A DNA stretch of 64,000 nucleotides from Allopusillimonas soli (lineage in GTDB: Bacteria; Pseudomonadota; Gammaproteobacteria; Burkholderiales; Burkholderiaceae_B). Below are positions 49,027 through 57,886 of the stretch, one piece after another. Position 1 is the first letter of the stretch. Each line of letters starts with the position of its first letter. Under the pieces are notes generated by a model. It was not told the origin of the DNA, ran no database searches, and saw only the letters and a list, made by a program, of their open reading frames with translations. Position numbers and translations under genes: made by a program. The DNA lies in contig NZ_SDQC01000003.1 in assembly GCF_004153445.1 (NCBI RefSeq), forward strand, positions 248,001 through 312,000, written 5' to 3'.

Positions 49027-49800
49027 ATGAAATCCGCCCACAGCGACACAGTCCAGTCCCAGTTCGATGCCCAAGCGCATGCCTACCTGCAGAGTGCCGT
49101 TCATGCCGCAGGCCCCGACCTCCAGCAGGCTCAAGCCCTGGTCGCTCAGGCCATACCACACGCAACAGGCCGCATCCTGGATGCCGGATGCGGCGCGGGC
49201 CATCTCAGTTTTGCGCTCGCAGGGCTGGTCAACAACGTGATGGCTGTTGATCCATCACCCAATATGCTGGCCACCGTACGTCAAGCCGCAGCCGACCGGG
49301 GCCTTTCCAATATCGCCACCACGCAGGCCAGCGCAGAATCCCTGCCCTTCGACGACGCCTGCTTCTGTGCGGTGACCACCCGCTACAGCGCCCATCATTG
49401 GCTTGGCCTGGCCCCCGCGCTCGGCGAATTGCGGCGCGTGGTCAAGCCAGGAGGCCGCATACTCGTCATCGACGTCGAAGGCGACGAGAACGCGCTGGTC
49501 GACACACACTTGCAGGCCATGGAAGTGCTGCGCGACCGCTCCCACATCCGGGACCGTTCCCCATCAGAATGGCAGCGTCTGCTGGAGGCGGCGGGCTTTA
49601 CCGACATAGAGCACCAATCCTGGCCGACCCGGCTGGAATTCAGTGCCTGGGTCGCCCGCATGCGCACATCGCCGGAACGCGCGGACATGATACGCACGCT
49701 TCAGCGCGAGGCGCCGAGCGAAGTACGGCAAGCCCTCGCCATTGAACCGGACGGCTCATTCACAATGCGCACCGGCCTCTGGTGGGCGCGCGCCGCGTGA
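49027..49800 (+). CDS. SAM-dependent methyltransferase (class I)
   Basis: A 257-residue Rossmann-fold methyltransferase of the UbiE/YcgJ-like group. SAM-binding motif I is ILDAGCGAGHLSFALA at about 50-65, motif II VMAVDPSPNMLA, and motif III near SLPFDDACFCAVTTRYSAHHW; the post-core segment is LRRVVKPGGRILVIDVEGDEN. The substrate is unknown; the group includes enzymes acting on small molecules and quinone precursors. The ribosome site is partly buried in a short hairpin. It is followed by a LysR gene 104 bases later. Confidence 0.87.
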   Translation: MKSAHSDTVQSQFDAQAHAYLQSAVHAAGPDLQQAQALVAQAIPHATGRILDAGCGAGHLSFALAGLVNNVMAVDPSPNMLATVRQAAADRGLSNIATTQASAESLPFDDACFCAVTTRYSAHHWLGLAPALGELRRVVKPGGRILVIDVEGDENALVDTHLQAMEVLRDRSHIRDRSPSEWQRLLEAAGFTDIEHQSWPTRLEFSAWVARMRTSPERADMIRTLQREAPSEVRQALAIEPDGSFTMRTGLWWARAA

Positions 49801-49855
49801 AACCGCAGGCATCGGACGGAAAATCACATTGACCTGTGGCGCAAGCTGTAGCATG

Positions 49856-49872
49856 CTTAACCTTTGGTTATG
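49856..49872. promoter_or_regulatory. LysR operator 1 (upstream of the lysR gene)
   Basis: CTTAAC and GTTATG flank five bases (CTTTG), fitting the LysR T-N11-A pattern, 32 bases before the lysR start. The same half-site GTTATG with the same spacing recurs upstream of dadA at 50796-50814, so both are probably bound by the LysR protein encoded between them. Confidence 0.5.
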
Positions 49873-49904
49873 ACAATAGCGTCTTTGCCCGGAAAACCAT
49901 CGCC

Positions 49905-50801
49905 ATGCGGCTGCGCCACATTGAAATTTTCGACGCCATTCTGCGTACAGGGTCGCTGACGGAGGCAGCCGAGGCGCTGCATATCTCCCAGCCCGCGGCC
50001 AGCAAGCTGCTTTCCAGTACGGAATCACAGCTTGGCTACAAACTATTCGAGCGCATCAAGGGGCGCCTGTGCGCCACGCGCGAGGCCGAGATTCTTGCTC
50101 CCCAGGTTGCCCGGCTGCAGCAAGAGCTTGCCAACGTGCGGCGGCTGGCCTACAACCTGAAGCATATCCAACAAGGCCACCTACGCGTCGGCAGCACACC
50201 GGCCGTTGGCCTGGGGCTGCTGCCGGCCGTGGTACGCCGCGTCCACCAGCGGCAGCCCGACATCACCTTCGACCTGTACACCCACCACAGCGGGGAACTG
50301 GTCGAAGGACTGCGTACTCACGAGCTCGATCTCATCGTCACTTTTGACCAGACAGATCATCCGGGCATCAAACTCATTCCCATAGGCCACACCGAGCTCG
50401 TCTACATGTCGCGCACCGACTCCGCGGGCGCCGTACGACTGCGCGACCTGCCCCGGCACAATTTCATTGCCCTGGAAGCCCGCGATCCCTCGGGCCTGCT
50501 GCTGCAGCAAGCCCTGGATGCCGAAGGCCTGTCCCTGAACATCATTGCCCAGGTCCAGACGCATTACGTCGCCTGCGCCATGGTCGAGGCGGGCTGCGGC
50601 AACACTATCGTCGATCTCATCACGGCACGGGCGATGCTGCGGCCCGGCCTGACGGTCAGCCGCATCGAACCGCCAGTGAGGGTACCCATCAATGTCATGG
50701 TTCATGCCGCCGACCCCATGTCCACGCTGCATCAAGTGCTGATCGACGCACTGACCTCGGTCAGCAAGAGCCAGAACCTGCCTGGGGACAGCAATACATA
50801 A
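49905..50801 (+). CDS. LysR-family regulator of the D-amino-acid dehydrogenase
   Basis: A 298-residue LysR-type regulator. The start is ATG at 49905 (MRLRHIEIFDAILRTGSLTEAAEALHISQ). The HTH lies at 1-60 and the effector domain follows, with LRVGSTPAVGLGLLPAVV. It resembles LysR proteins that control amino-acid catabolism (nocR/ooxR type). Matching palindromes lie before this gene and before the downstream dadA-like gene, indicating autoregulation and control of the oxidase. Confidence 0.88.
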   Translation: MRLRHIEIFDAILRTGSLTEAAEALHISQPAASKLLSSTESQLGYKLFERIKGRLCATREAEILAPQVARLQQELANVRRLAYNLKHIQQGHLRVGSTPAVGLGLLPAVVRRVHQRQPDITFDLYTHHSGELVEGLRTHELDLIVTFDQTDHPGIKLIPIGHTELVYMSRTDSAGAVRLRDLPRHNFIALEARDPSGLLLQQALDAEGLSLNIIAQVQTHYVACAMVEAGCGNTIVDLITARAMLRPGLTVSRIEPPVRVPINVMVHAADPMSTLHQVLIDALTSVSKSQNLPGDSNT

Positions 50802-50814
50802 CAATAGGTTATGT
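50796..50814. promoter_or_regulatory. LysR operator 2 (upstream of dadA)
   Basis: ACATAAC and GTTATGT are perfect 7-bp arms with five bases between, overlapping the lysR stop codon and 75 bases before the dadA start. It has the same GTTATG half-site and spacing as the site at 49856-49872. Confidence 0.5.
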
Positions 50815-50888
50815 GAACCCGAGACATTGGAATTGACGCACCTGCCGCCGCCCCACCAGAATGCGAACTACTTTCTGGGAGCTGGAGC

Positions 50889-52136
50889 ATGCATGTTTGT
50901 GTGATCGGATCAGGCGTCGTTGGCGTAACGTCTGCCTATATGCTGACGCGACAAGGGCACGCCGTTACGCTGCTCGATGCCCGCTCAGGCCCCGCGCTCA
51001 TGTCCAGCCATGCCAACGGAGGCCAGCTCAGCTACAGCTATGTCGCCCCGCTTGCAGGACCGGGCGTCATATCCAACATGCCGGGTTGGCTGCTCAACAG
51101 CCAATCCCCGCTGCGTTTCCGGCCGCGCCTGGATCCGCATCAATGGCGCTGGCTGCTGGCCTTTCTCTGCGCCTGCAACAGCACGGCCTCGGAACGGTCC
51201 ACGGCACAGATGCTCACCTTGTCCTACCTCAGCCGCGATACCCTGCACGCGCTGGTGGACAGCGAAAAACTGAACTTCGACCTGCGCCGCAATGGCAAGC
51301 TGATCCTGTACAGGGATGCGGCGCTGCTCGACAAAGCCCGTGCCCAGGTTGCCTATCAGGCGGATCACGGTTCGCGCCAGCGAGTGCTGTCGCGCGACGA
51401 AGTGCTGCAAACCGAGCCGGCGCTGGCCGCCGTAGGGCCACAGATTGCCGGTGCCATTTATACAGAGGACGAGGAGGCGGGAGACTGCTTCAAGTTCACC
51501 CAGGGCCTGTACGGCCTGCTGCAGCGTTCGGGCAATGCCGCATGCCTCATGGACACCGACGTGCAGGCGCTGCGGCGGGAACACGGACGAATTGTGGCTG
51601 CCGTGACATCCAGAGGCGATGTGCAGGCTGATGCCTACGTGGTGGCCAGCGGCATGGGCAGCCGTGCGCTGCTGCGGCCGCTGGGCCACGACGTGCCCAT
51701 CTATGGCCTAAAGGGCTACAGCCTGAGCGTGCCCGTGCACGAGCATGCGACAGCAGGCCCCGACATCAGCGTCACCGATTATCAGCGGCGCATTGTCTAC
51801 GCACGCCTCGGAAACGTGCTGCGCATCGCCGCCATGGTCGATATCGGTTTCCAGGACCGCACCCCCACGGCGCACCGCATTGCGGGCCTGAAGCGCCAGG
51901 TCGGGGATACTTTTCCGCATCTTGATCTGTCCGCAGCCACCGCGTGGGCCGGCTTGCGTCCCGCGACCCCATCCGGAAAGCCGCTGATCGGCGCCAGCCC
52001 GGCAGCCAACAACCTATGGGTGAATATCGGACAAGGCGCGCTGGGGTTCACGCTGGCCTGCGGCAGCGCGGCGCTATTGACCTCGCAAATTTCGCGCACT
52101 CCGGCGCCCATAGACCCGGCGCCATTCGCGCCCTGA
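50889..52136 (+). CDS. dadA: D-amino acid dehydrogenase (DadA-like FAD enzyme)
   Basis: Membrane-associated flavoprotein that oxidises D-amino acids to keto acids and ammonia, passing electrons to the quinone pool. The 415-residue protein begins with the dinucleotide-binding MHVCVIGSGVVGVTSAYMLTRQGHAVTLLDARSGP and contains SSHANGGQLSYSYVAPLAGPGV, KGYSLSVPV, and the C-terminal WAGLRPATPSGKPLIG and NLWVNIGQGALGFTLACGSA. No alanine racemase gene (dadX) is next to it. GAGCTGGAG precedes the ATG. Other members of this FAD family oxidise sarcosine or proline, so the substrate is likely but not certain. Confidence 0.88.
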   Translation: MHVCVIGSGVVGVTSAYMLTRQGHAVTLLDARSGPALMSSHANGGQLSYSYVAPLAGPGVISNMPGWLLNSQSPLRFRPRLDPHQWRWLLAFLCACNSTASERSTAQMLTLSYLSRDTLHALVDSEKLNFDLRRNGKLILYRDAALLDKARAQVAYQADHGSRQRVLSRDEVLQTEPALAAVGPQIAGAIYTEDEEAGDCFKFTQGLYGLLQRSGNAACLMDTDVQALRREHGRIVAAVTSRGDVQADAYVVASGMGSRALLRPLGHDVPIYGLKGYSLSVPVHEHATAGPDISVTDYQRRIVYARLGNVLRIAAMVDIGFQDRTPTAHRIAGLKRQVGDTFPHLDLSAATAWAGLRPATPSGKPLIGASPAANNLWVNIGQGALGFTLACGSAALLTSQISRTPAPIDPAPFAP

Positions 52137-52188
52137 CGAAGCCTCGGGGCCGTTCCGCGCTTGCGTCGCCGCACGGGCCGGCTGCCGC

Positions 52189-52830
52189 TCAGGCCACCTC
52201 GGAATAGGGCTCGAACTGGCCCGACTCAGGATTGCGAATGAATAATACGCCTGTGGCGACGCCGAAATAGGCGCCATGCAGCGCCAGTTCGCCTGCCAGC
52301 ACGCGTTCGCGCACCGCCGGAAACGTCATCAGGTTCTCCAGGCTATATTCCACCACAGCCCATTCCAACTGTCTGATCCAGCTTTGGCGATCCGCCGACG
52401 GCGGGCCCACACGCTCGGCCACGGGTGCAATCTGCGACATCCATTTACCAATGAAATCGCGCTTGGACAACGGCGCCGCCTTGTTCGCAAAAGCTGCCAC
52501 GCCCCCGCAGCTTGCGTGACCCAGCACAACAATATGTTTGACCTGCAGTGCATTGACGCCGAATTCGATAGCCGCGCTGGTGCCGTGAAAGGACGTCTCG
52601 ACGTCCGTTTCACACGGCGGCACGAGATTGGCGATATTGCGCACCACAAACATCTCGCCAGGCCCCGCATCAAAAATGGTTTCCGGCGCGACGCGCGAGT
52701 CCCCGCATCCGATGACCATGATTTCGGGATGTTGGCCCTTCTCGGCCAGTTCTTCGTACCGGGCTCGCTCTCGTTCAAGCCGGCCATGAAGAAAAGAAAC
52801 ATAGCCATTTGTCAGTCGTTGGGGAAACAC
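52189..52830 (-). CDS. beta-class carbonic anhydrase
   Basis: Zinc enzyme converting CO2 and bicarbonate. The 213-residue protein has Cys42, Asp44 and Arg46 in VIGCGDSRVAPE, and His105 and Cys108 in VVLGHASCGG, the full zinc and Asp-Arg set of beta carbonic anhydrases. The start appears to be GTG at 52828-52830 after AGGATC. The gene stands alone, converging on dadA with a 52-base gap. It probably supplies bicarbonate for carboxylation. Confidence 0.93.
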   Translation of the reverse strand: MFPQRLTNGYVSFLHGRLERERARYEELAEKGQHPEIMVIGCGDSRVAPETIFDAGPGEMFVVRNIANLVPPCETDVETSFHGTSAAIEFGVNALQVKHIVVLGHASCGGVAAFANKAAPLSKRDFIGKWMSQIAPVAERVGPPSADRQSWIRQLEWAVVEYSLENLMTFPAVRERVLAGELALHGAYFGVATGVLFIRNPESGQFEPYSEVA

Positions 52831-52938
52831 GTGTGGATCCTGTTCTAGAGTTGTTCGTGCTGCAATTTTACGCCTGCCTTACTTCAGCCCATCGCCGGCA
52901 CGCTTCCCCCTCGCCTGTAAGCACCCGTTGCGGGCGGC

Positions 52939-54456
52939 TCACAGGCCTGCCAGTGCGGGCTCGGGCGGAGCGCTCACCATGGACTTGAAGTCCGGCGCTG
53001 GCCGATCCGTCAGATCGCGGATTTCGGGCCGAGGACGCCCCAGGCCATCGATACGGGACCACGCCGATTCAAGCGCCAAGGCAATCCCGAAAAGATGCGA
53101 GTCTTGACGAAAACCGCCCACGACCTGCATGCCGAAAGGCATGTTTTTATGATCACGGCCACAAGGCAGCGAGAAGGCCGGGTTCGTTGCCAAGGTCACA
53201 ACATATGTGAGTGAGAGCCAGCGATAGTAATTTTCCAGCGGCTTGCCGTTTATTTCCATCATCGCCAACTGCGTCCAGGGAAAGGGCGACACCGAGGTTG
53301 CCGGCGTGAGAATGACATCGTAATCGTGATAGATGGCCTGGAAAGCACGGAACAATTCCGTCTGTGCCACGTGGGCATTGACATGGTCTGCCAACGTCAT
53401 GGATGCGCCCAGCTCATAGTTGAAACGCGTATTGGGCCCCAGACTGCCTGGATCTCTTTCATAAGCTTGCGCATGCTGCGCCACGAAACCTGCGGCGCGC
53501 ACGACGTCGAAGCAGCGATCCGCCTGTGTGAACGCGGGATGGATCTCGTCGCAGCAGCGAAACAAATGCCGCATCGCGGCGATCTTCTCCCGAAAGGCCT
53601 CGCGAATGCCATGGTCCACTTCGCTGACAGGCGCGTTCGGGCTGCCGAAATCCTCGGTGTAGGCGACCCGCAGGCCGCCCAGATCGGCGGGCTGCAGGCC
53701 CAGGAAGGCATGGCCGTCCACCGGCGCTGACAAAGGGTCGGCCGTGTCGAAACCCGCCAGCGCAGCCATCTGCAAGGCAGTGTCGCCGACAGTGCGCCCC
53801 ATGGGCCCCGATACCGAGATGGGCGTCCAACCAAGCGATCTTCGCTCCACCGGCACCAGCCCCGGCGACGGGCGATAACCCACCACACCGCAATATGCCG
53901 CAGGTATGCGCAACGATCCGCCTGTGTCCGACCCCGAGCACACCGGCAGCATGTCGGTGGCCAGCGCAACCGCCGACCCGCCCGAAGATCCGCCGCAGAT
54001 CAGCTCGGGCGCGAAGGGGTTGCCCGTCGCACCCCACACATCATTGCGGGTATTCGCACCCGCTCCGTACTCCGGCACATTGGTCTTGCAGACCACGATA
54101 CCGCCCTCCCGGCGCAAGGCGCGCGGCACGGCGCCGTCCGCGGCGGGAATGTTGCCGCGAAACAGGGGTGAGCCATAGGTGGTGAGCAGGCCCTCGGTGG
54201 GCTCGAGATCCTTCACGCCCACGGGCAGGCCGTGCAGCAGGCCCAGCGGCTCGCCCCGCAATACAGCGGCTTCGGCCTCCTTGGCCTCGACACGCGCTCG
54301 CGCCAGGCAGCATGCCGCCATTGCATTCACATACGGATTCACCGCCGCAATGCGGGCAATGCACGCCTCCAGCACTTCAACCGGCGACACTTCCTTGTTG
54401 CCGATGGCCTGCCTCATCTCCACCGCTGACCACACAGCCAGATCCTCGTCCTTCAT
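52939..54456 (-). CDS. amidase (amidase-signature family)
   Basis: A 505-residue amidase. The start is ATG at 54454-54456 with AAAGGAG; the longer frame to 54543 lacks a ribosome site. The triad is complete: Lys82 in LPVGVKDLEPTEG, Ser157 in GGSSGGSA and Ser181 in SDTGGSLRIPA, with the same 24-residue Ser-Ser spacing as the amidase at 25.2 kb, though the two are otherwise diverged. It is divergent from the racemase gene; a shared promoter region of 113 bases lies between. Substrate unknown; asparagine-like or aryl amides are possible. Confidence 0.9.
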   Translation of the reverse strand: MKDEDLAVWSAVEMRQAIGNKEVSPVEVLEACIARIAAVNPYVNAMAACCLARARVEAKEAEAAVLRGEPLGLLHGLPVGVKDLEPTEGLLTTYGSPLFRGNIPAADGAVPRALRREGGIVVCKTNVPEYGAGANTRNDVWGATGNPFAPELICGGSSGGSAVALATDMLPVCSGSDTGGSLRIPAAYCGVVGYRPSPGLVPVERRSLGWTPISVSGPMGRTVGDTALQMAALAGFDTADPLSAPVDGHAFLGLQPADLGGLRVAYTEDFGSPNAPVSEVDHGIREAFREKIAAMRHLFRCCDEIHPAFTQADRCFDVVRAAGFVAQHAQAYERDPGSLGPNTRFNYELGASMTLADHVNAHVAQTELFRAFQAIYHDYDVILTPATSVSPFPWTQLAMMEINGKPLENYYRWLSLTYVVTLATNPAFSLPCGRDHKNMPFGMQVVGGFRQDSHLFGIALALESAWSRIDGLGRPRPEIRDLTDRPAPDFKSMVSAPPEPALAGL

Positions 54457-54569
54457 GCCTGCTCCTTTCTTGTACAGTATGCCTGTCAGGGCTTCACGGC
54501 CATTGTGCCGCAGTTCCGCCGCCGGCGTGTTTAAATTGGCCATCAGGATCCATTATCGCGAGGTGGAAT

Positions 54570-55307
54570 GTGAAGACGATAGGTCTTATAGGCGGCATGA
54601 GCTGGGAATCCACTGTCACCTACTACAGCGAGATCAACGAGACGATCAAACGCGAGCTGGGAGGCCTGCATTCAGCGAAGATCATCATGTACAGCGTCGA
54701 TTTCCATGAAATCGAACAGCTTCAGCATGCCGGGAAATGGTCTGAAGCAGGCGGCGTGCTGGCTCGGGCTGCCGGCTCCCTGCAGGCGGCCGGCGCCGAC
54801 TTCCTGGTGATCTGTACCAATACCATGCACAAAGTGGCGGAAGCGGTGGAACAGGCCGCAACCATTCCCCTGCTGCACATCGCCGACCCCACGGCAGCGG
54901 CCATCAAGCGTGATGGCCATCGGCGCGTGGGCCTGCTCGGCACGCGCTTCACGATGGAGCAGCCGTTCTATCGCGAACGCCTGGCCACGGCACACAGCCT
55001 GGAGGTCATTGTGCCAGACAGCGACGATAGACAGATCATTCACCAGATTATTTACGAGGAGCTATGCCTCGGCGAGATTAGGGATGCATCGCGCCAAGCC
55101 TATCGGCGCATCATGCAGACCCTGGCAAGCAACGGCGCGCAAGCCATCATCCTGGGCTGCACCGAGATATCTCTGCTTGTAAGCCAGGATGATGCCGATG
55201 TGCCCCTTTACGATACAACAGCGATCCATGCCCGCGCCGCCGCACTGCTCGCCCTCGAGGACAGCCCGCCGGTTGATGGCAGGCGCTCGGCAAGGGTGCT
55301 ATCGTAA
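54570..55307 (+). CDS. aspartate/glutamate racemase family protein
   Basis: Cofactor-independent racemase of the Asp/Glu superfamily. The start is GTG at 54570 with GAGGTGG upstream. The 245-residue protein has the opening KTIGLIGGMSWESTVTYYSEIN, and the two catalytic thiols are Cys82 in VICTNTMHK and Cys197 in ILGCTEISLL. This pattern fits aspartate racemase (YgeA-like) better than MurI. With a D-amino acid dehydrogenase nearby, it may feed or balance D-amino acid pools. Confidence 0.9.
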   Translation: MKTIGLIGGMSWESTVTYYSEINETIKRELGGLHSAKIIMYSVDFHEIEQLQHAGKWSEAGGVLARAAGSLQAAGADFLVICTNTMHKVAEAVEQAATIPLLHIADPTAAAIKRDGHRRVGLLGTRFTMEQPFYRERLATAHSLEVIVPDSDDRQIIHQIIYEELCLGEIRDASRQAYRRIMQTLASNGAQAIILGCTEISLLVSQDDADVPLYDTTAIHARAAALLALEDSPPVDGRRSARVLS

Positions 55308-55335
55308 GGTGCCTGTTTCACAATCTGGAGGCTTT

Positions 55336-55707
55336 ATGCAGCAACGCAACCGACTCGCAACCCTTATCGCCAGCGCCTGCCTGTGCGCCACCTTGCCCCT
55401 GGCCGCCATGGCTGACTACGCAGGCCCCAGCAATGCACCCGCAAACCCGAAAGTCAGTGACATTCTCGCCAAGCCAGTCGATGACCAGCCTGTCAAACTT
55501 CAGGGAAAACTCATCAAGAAGATCGGCGACGAACGCTATCAATTCAACGACGGCAGCGGCACCATCGAAGCCGAGATCGATGACGACGACATGCCACGCG
55601 CGACCGTTGACGAGAATACCCTTGTGGAAATTGTCGGCGAAGTCGATACCAGCCGCTACGATCCACCCGAGATCGATGTGGACCGGGTGCGGATCGTCAA
55701 TGAATAA
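55336..55707 (+). CDS. YgiW/YdeI-family periplasmic OB-fold protein
   Basis: A 123-residue secreted protein of the BOF (bacterial OB-fold) family. The ATG at 55336 follows TGGAGG. A signal peptide spans 1-26 (ending AAMA), and the OB fold shows [33 protein letters not shown] followed by [25 protein letters not shown]. Family members are linked to stress resistance and cation or hydrogen-peroxide tolerance, mechanism unclear. The stop region overlaps the convergent ATPase gene by 11 bases. Confidence 0.88.
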   Translation: MQQRNRLATLIASACLCATLPLAAMADYAGPSNAPANPKVSDILAKPVDDQPVKLQGKLIKKIGDERYQFNDGSGTIEAEIDDDDMPRATVDENTLVEIVGEVDTSRYDPPEIDVDRVRIVNE

Positions 55708-56422
55708 TATCTGACAAGAACTTCCTTGCTCGCTCATGACCCGGGTGGGAGAAAAACTCGGATGGCGTGGTGTCCTCGAGAATCTCCCCCTGGTCCATAA
55801 ACCAGACCCGGTCGGCAACCTCCCGAGCAAAATTCATTTCGTGCGTCACGCACACCATCGTCATGCCTTCTGCCGCCAGGGCCTTCATGACGTTGAGCAC
55901 CTCTCCCACCATTTCGGGGTCAAGCGCGCTGGTGGGTTCGTCGAAAAGAATAAGCGGCGGCTTCTGCGCCAGCGCCCTGGCAATGGCAACACGCTGTTGC
56001 TGGCCACCTGAAAGATTGGCGGGCATGGCATCCAGCTTCTCCTTCAGGCCAACCTTTTCCAGCAGTGCCTGTGCCAATTCGTATGCTTCCCTCTTGGCCA
56101 TGCCGCCGATCTTGATAGGCGACAGCGCAATATTGTCTTTTACCGAAAGATGAGGAAACAGGTTGAACTGCTGGAATACGAAGCCGATCTTCGCTCTGAG
56201 CCGGTTGATGTCGACTTTGGCATCGGAGATGCTTTCCCCCTGGACCAGGATAGTCCCGCTCTGGATTTCCTCAAGCCGGTTGATGGTGCGTATCATGGTG
56301 GACTTTCCAGAGCCGGACGGGCCACACACGACCAGCACCTCTCCCTTGCGCACCGTGCCGCAGACATCGTTCAAAGCATGGTATTTCCTGTACCACTTGT
56401 TGACGTGGTTGAACTCGATCAT
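55697..56422 (-). CDS. polar amino acid ABC transporter ATPase
   Basis: A 241-residue ATPase of the GlnQ/HisP class. ATG at 56420-56422 follows GGAGACAAAG; an in-frame ATG four codons earlier lacks such a site. It has Walker [11 protein letters not shown]-loop [17 protein letters not shown], signature LSGGQQQR, Walker [15 protein letters not shown] and switch His in CVTHEMNFA. It powers the two permeases encoded just upstream and is the last gene of the leftward sulfur-amino-acid operon. The permease gene ends 24 bases before it. Confidence 0.94.
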   Translation of the reverse strand: MIEFNHVNKWYRKYHALNDVCGTVRKGEVLVVCGPSGSGKSTMIRTINRLEEIQSGTILVQGESISDAKVDINRLRAKIGFVFQQFNLFPHLSVKDNIALSPIKIGGMAKREAYELAQALLEKVGLKEKLDAMPANLSGGQQQRVAIARALAQKPPLILFDEPTSALDPEMVGEVLNVMKALAAEGMTMVCVTHEMNFAREVADRVWFMDQGEILEDTTPSEFFSHPGHERARKFLSDIIH

Positions 56423-56445
56423 CTTTGTCTCCATACGAGGTAAGT

Positions 56446-57141
56446 CTAGATTGCCAGCCCAAGCCGCTTGTTCTGAAGATGTGTTTCCAGCATTCTGGCC
56501 AGCTTCGACAGAAACACGCACAGCAGGAAATAGAACATGGCCAGCACCATGTATGTCCGCAATGCACCAGTCAGTTCGATACTGTTTATCTGCTGGGCGG
56601 AAAAGGCGGCTTCCTGAACCCCGATTATGTATACGATGGACGTCGCCTTGATGGCGGACACGAACTGATTCAGCAGGGAGGGAATCATGTTGCTCAGCGC
56701 CTGGGGCAACTGGACGGACCACAACGTCTGGAAGTATCCCAGCCCCACAGCCCGCGACGCCTCCACCTGGCCGGCCGGCACCGATTCGATGCCGGCGCGT
56801 ATGATCTCGGCGAGAAAAGCGGATTCATACACAATGATTGCAGCCAGCGCCGTGGAAAAAGGAGGCACTTCGGCGCCTGTGAGCAGCGGCAGCAGAAAAT
56901 AGGCCCAGAACACGATCATGATCAGGGGAATGGATCGGAACGTATACACCCAGACCGTGGCCGCGCGGCATACCAGGCCGCGCTTTCGTGTACGGGCAAT
57001 ACCAATGAGCATGGCCATGGGAAACGCGCCGGCCAGCCCGAGCGTGGCCAGAATCAGCGTTCCGGCAAACCCGCCTATCGGGCCATTGGGCCAGGAGCCG
57101 ACCAGAAACATCAACCCGTATGTGTGCAGGAAATCCATCAT
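56446..57141 (-). CDS. polar amino acid ABC transporter permease 2
   Basis: A 231-residue permease of the HisMQ/GlnP class, with about five membrane segments and the ATPase-contact motif [49 protein letters not shown] is the family hallmark. Its start follows AGGAACTGATC and lies two bases after the stop of the other permease gene, so they are co-translated as a heterodimer. Confidence 0.93.
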   Translation of the reverse strand: MMDFLHTYGLMFLVGSWPNGPIGGFAGTLILATLGLAGAFPMAMLIGIARTRKRGLVCRAATVWVYTFRSIPLIMIVFWAYFLLPLLTGAEVPPFSTALAAIIVYESAFLAEIIRAGIESVPAGQVEASRAVGLGYFQTLWSVQLPQALSNMIPSLLNQFVSAIKATSIVYIIGVQEAAFSAQQINSIELTGALRTYMVLAMFYFLLCVFLSKLARMLETHLQNKRLGLAI

Positions 57142-57143
57142 GA

Positions 57144-57839
57144 TCAGTTCCTGAAATCAGCCGGATACTTGTGCGCCAGCCGCGCCCCCATGGCCGCAAT
57201 CAGCAGCGCAATACACAGATAAATCAGGGTGGAGATCATGAATATCTGAAACGTCTGAAAAGTGGCGTTCTCTATGCGCTTGGCCTGGTAGGTCAGCTCC
57301 GTAACGCCTATCACCATGGCCAGACTGGTATCCTTGAACAGGATGATCGACCGGTTTATCAGCGGAGGAACCGCATATCGAATGGCCTGGGGCAGCACCA
57401 CATAGCGCAAGGCCTGCACGGCGTTCAGGCCAATTGCCCTCGCCGCCTCCAGCTGCGTTCCCGCTATTGCCCTAATGCCAGACCGGATATCCTCGTAGTA
57501 GTATGCGCTCACGTTCAGCGACAAGGCTATCAGGGCAAATGAGAATTCCGTATTACCTTGATTTATCCAGCCGCGGATCGCCTCCGGGAGCACCTCCGGC
57601 ATGCCGAAATACCACACCAGTATCTGCACAACCGTGGGCACATTGCGGTGATATTCCACATACAGCTTCACCATCGCGCGCACTGCCCGCGAGGGAATAA
57701 GATTAATGCCCGTCACGATTGCAGCTATGAGAAACCCGCAAATCAGGGCGCCGATGAAAAGCTTCAGTGAGACCGAGACCCCGGTCATGAGCATGCTCAT
57801 GATATCGGGGTCGGACAGCATAGAGAATGAAAAATCCAT
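57144..57839 (-). CDS. polar amino acid ABC transporter permease 1
   Basis: A 231-residue permease partner of the next one, with about five membrane segments and the motif EAARAIGLNAVQALRYVVLPQAIRYAVPP. The start is taken as ATG at 57837-57839 (MDFSFSML), which fits the family; an upstream in-frame TTG at 57878 has no better ribosome site. The family block YYYEDIRSGIRAIAGTQ replaces the usual YxSEIxRGGI form, a mild variant. Confidence 0.9.
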   Translation of the reverse strand: MDFSFSMLSDPDIMSMLMTGVSVSLKLFIGALICGFLIAAIVTGINLIPSRAVRAMVKLYVEYHRNVPTVVQILVWYFGMPEVLPEAIRGWINQGNTEFSFALIALSLNVSAYYYEDIRSGIRAIAGTQLEAARAIGLNAVQALRYVVLPQAIRYAVPPLINRSIILFKDTSLAMVIGVTELTYQAKRIENATFQTFQIFMISTLIYLCIALLIAAMGARLAHKYPADFRN

Positions 57840-57848
57840 GAAAAGTAC

Positions 57849-57870
57849 GGAGGATGAATGCTCACCCTCC
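57849..57870 (-). terminator. intercistronic hairpin between binding-protein and permease genes
   Basis: In the leftward RNA, GGAGGGUGA pairs with UCAUCCUCC (one G-U pair) around a 4-base loop, between the binding-protein stop and the first permease start. The arm contains a GGAGG, so it may also influence translation of the permease. Confidence 0.4.
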
Positions 57871-57886
57871 TGCTCCAAGCGCTGGA

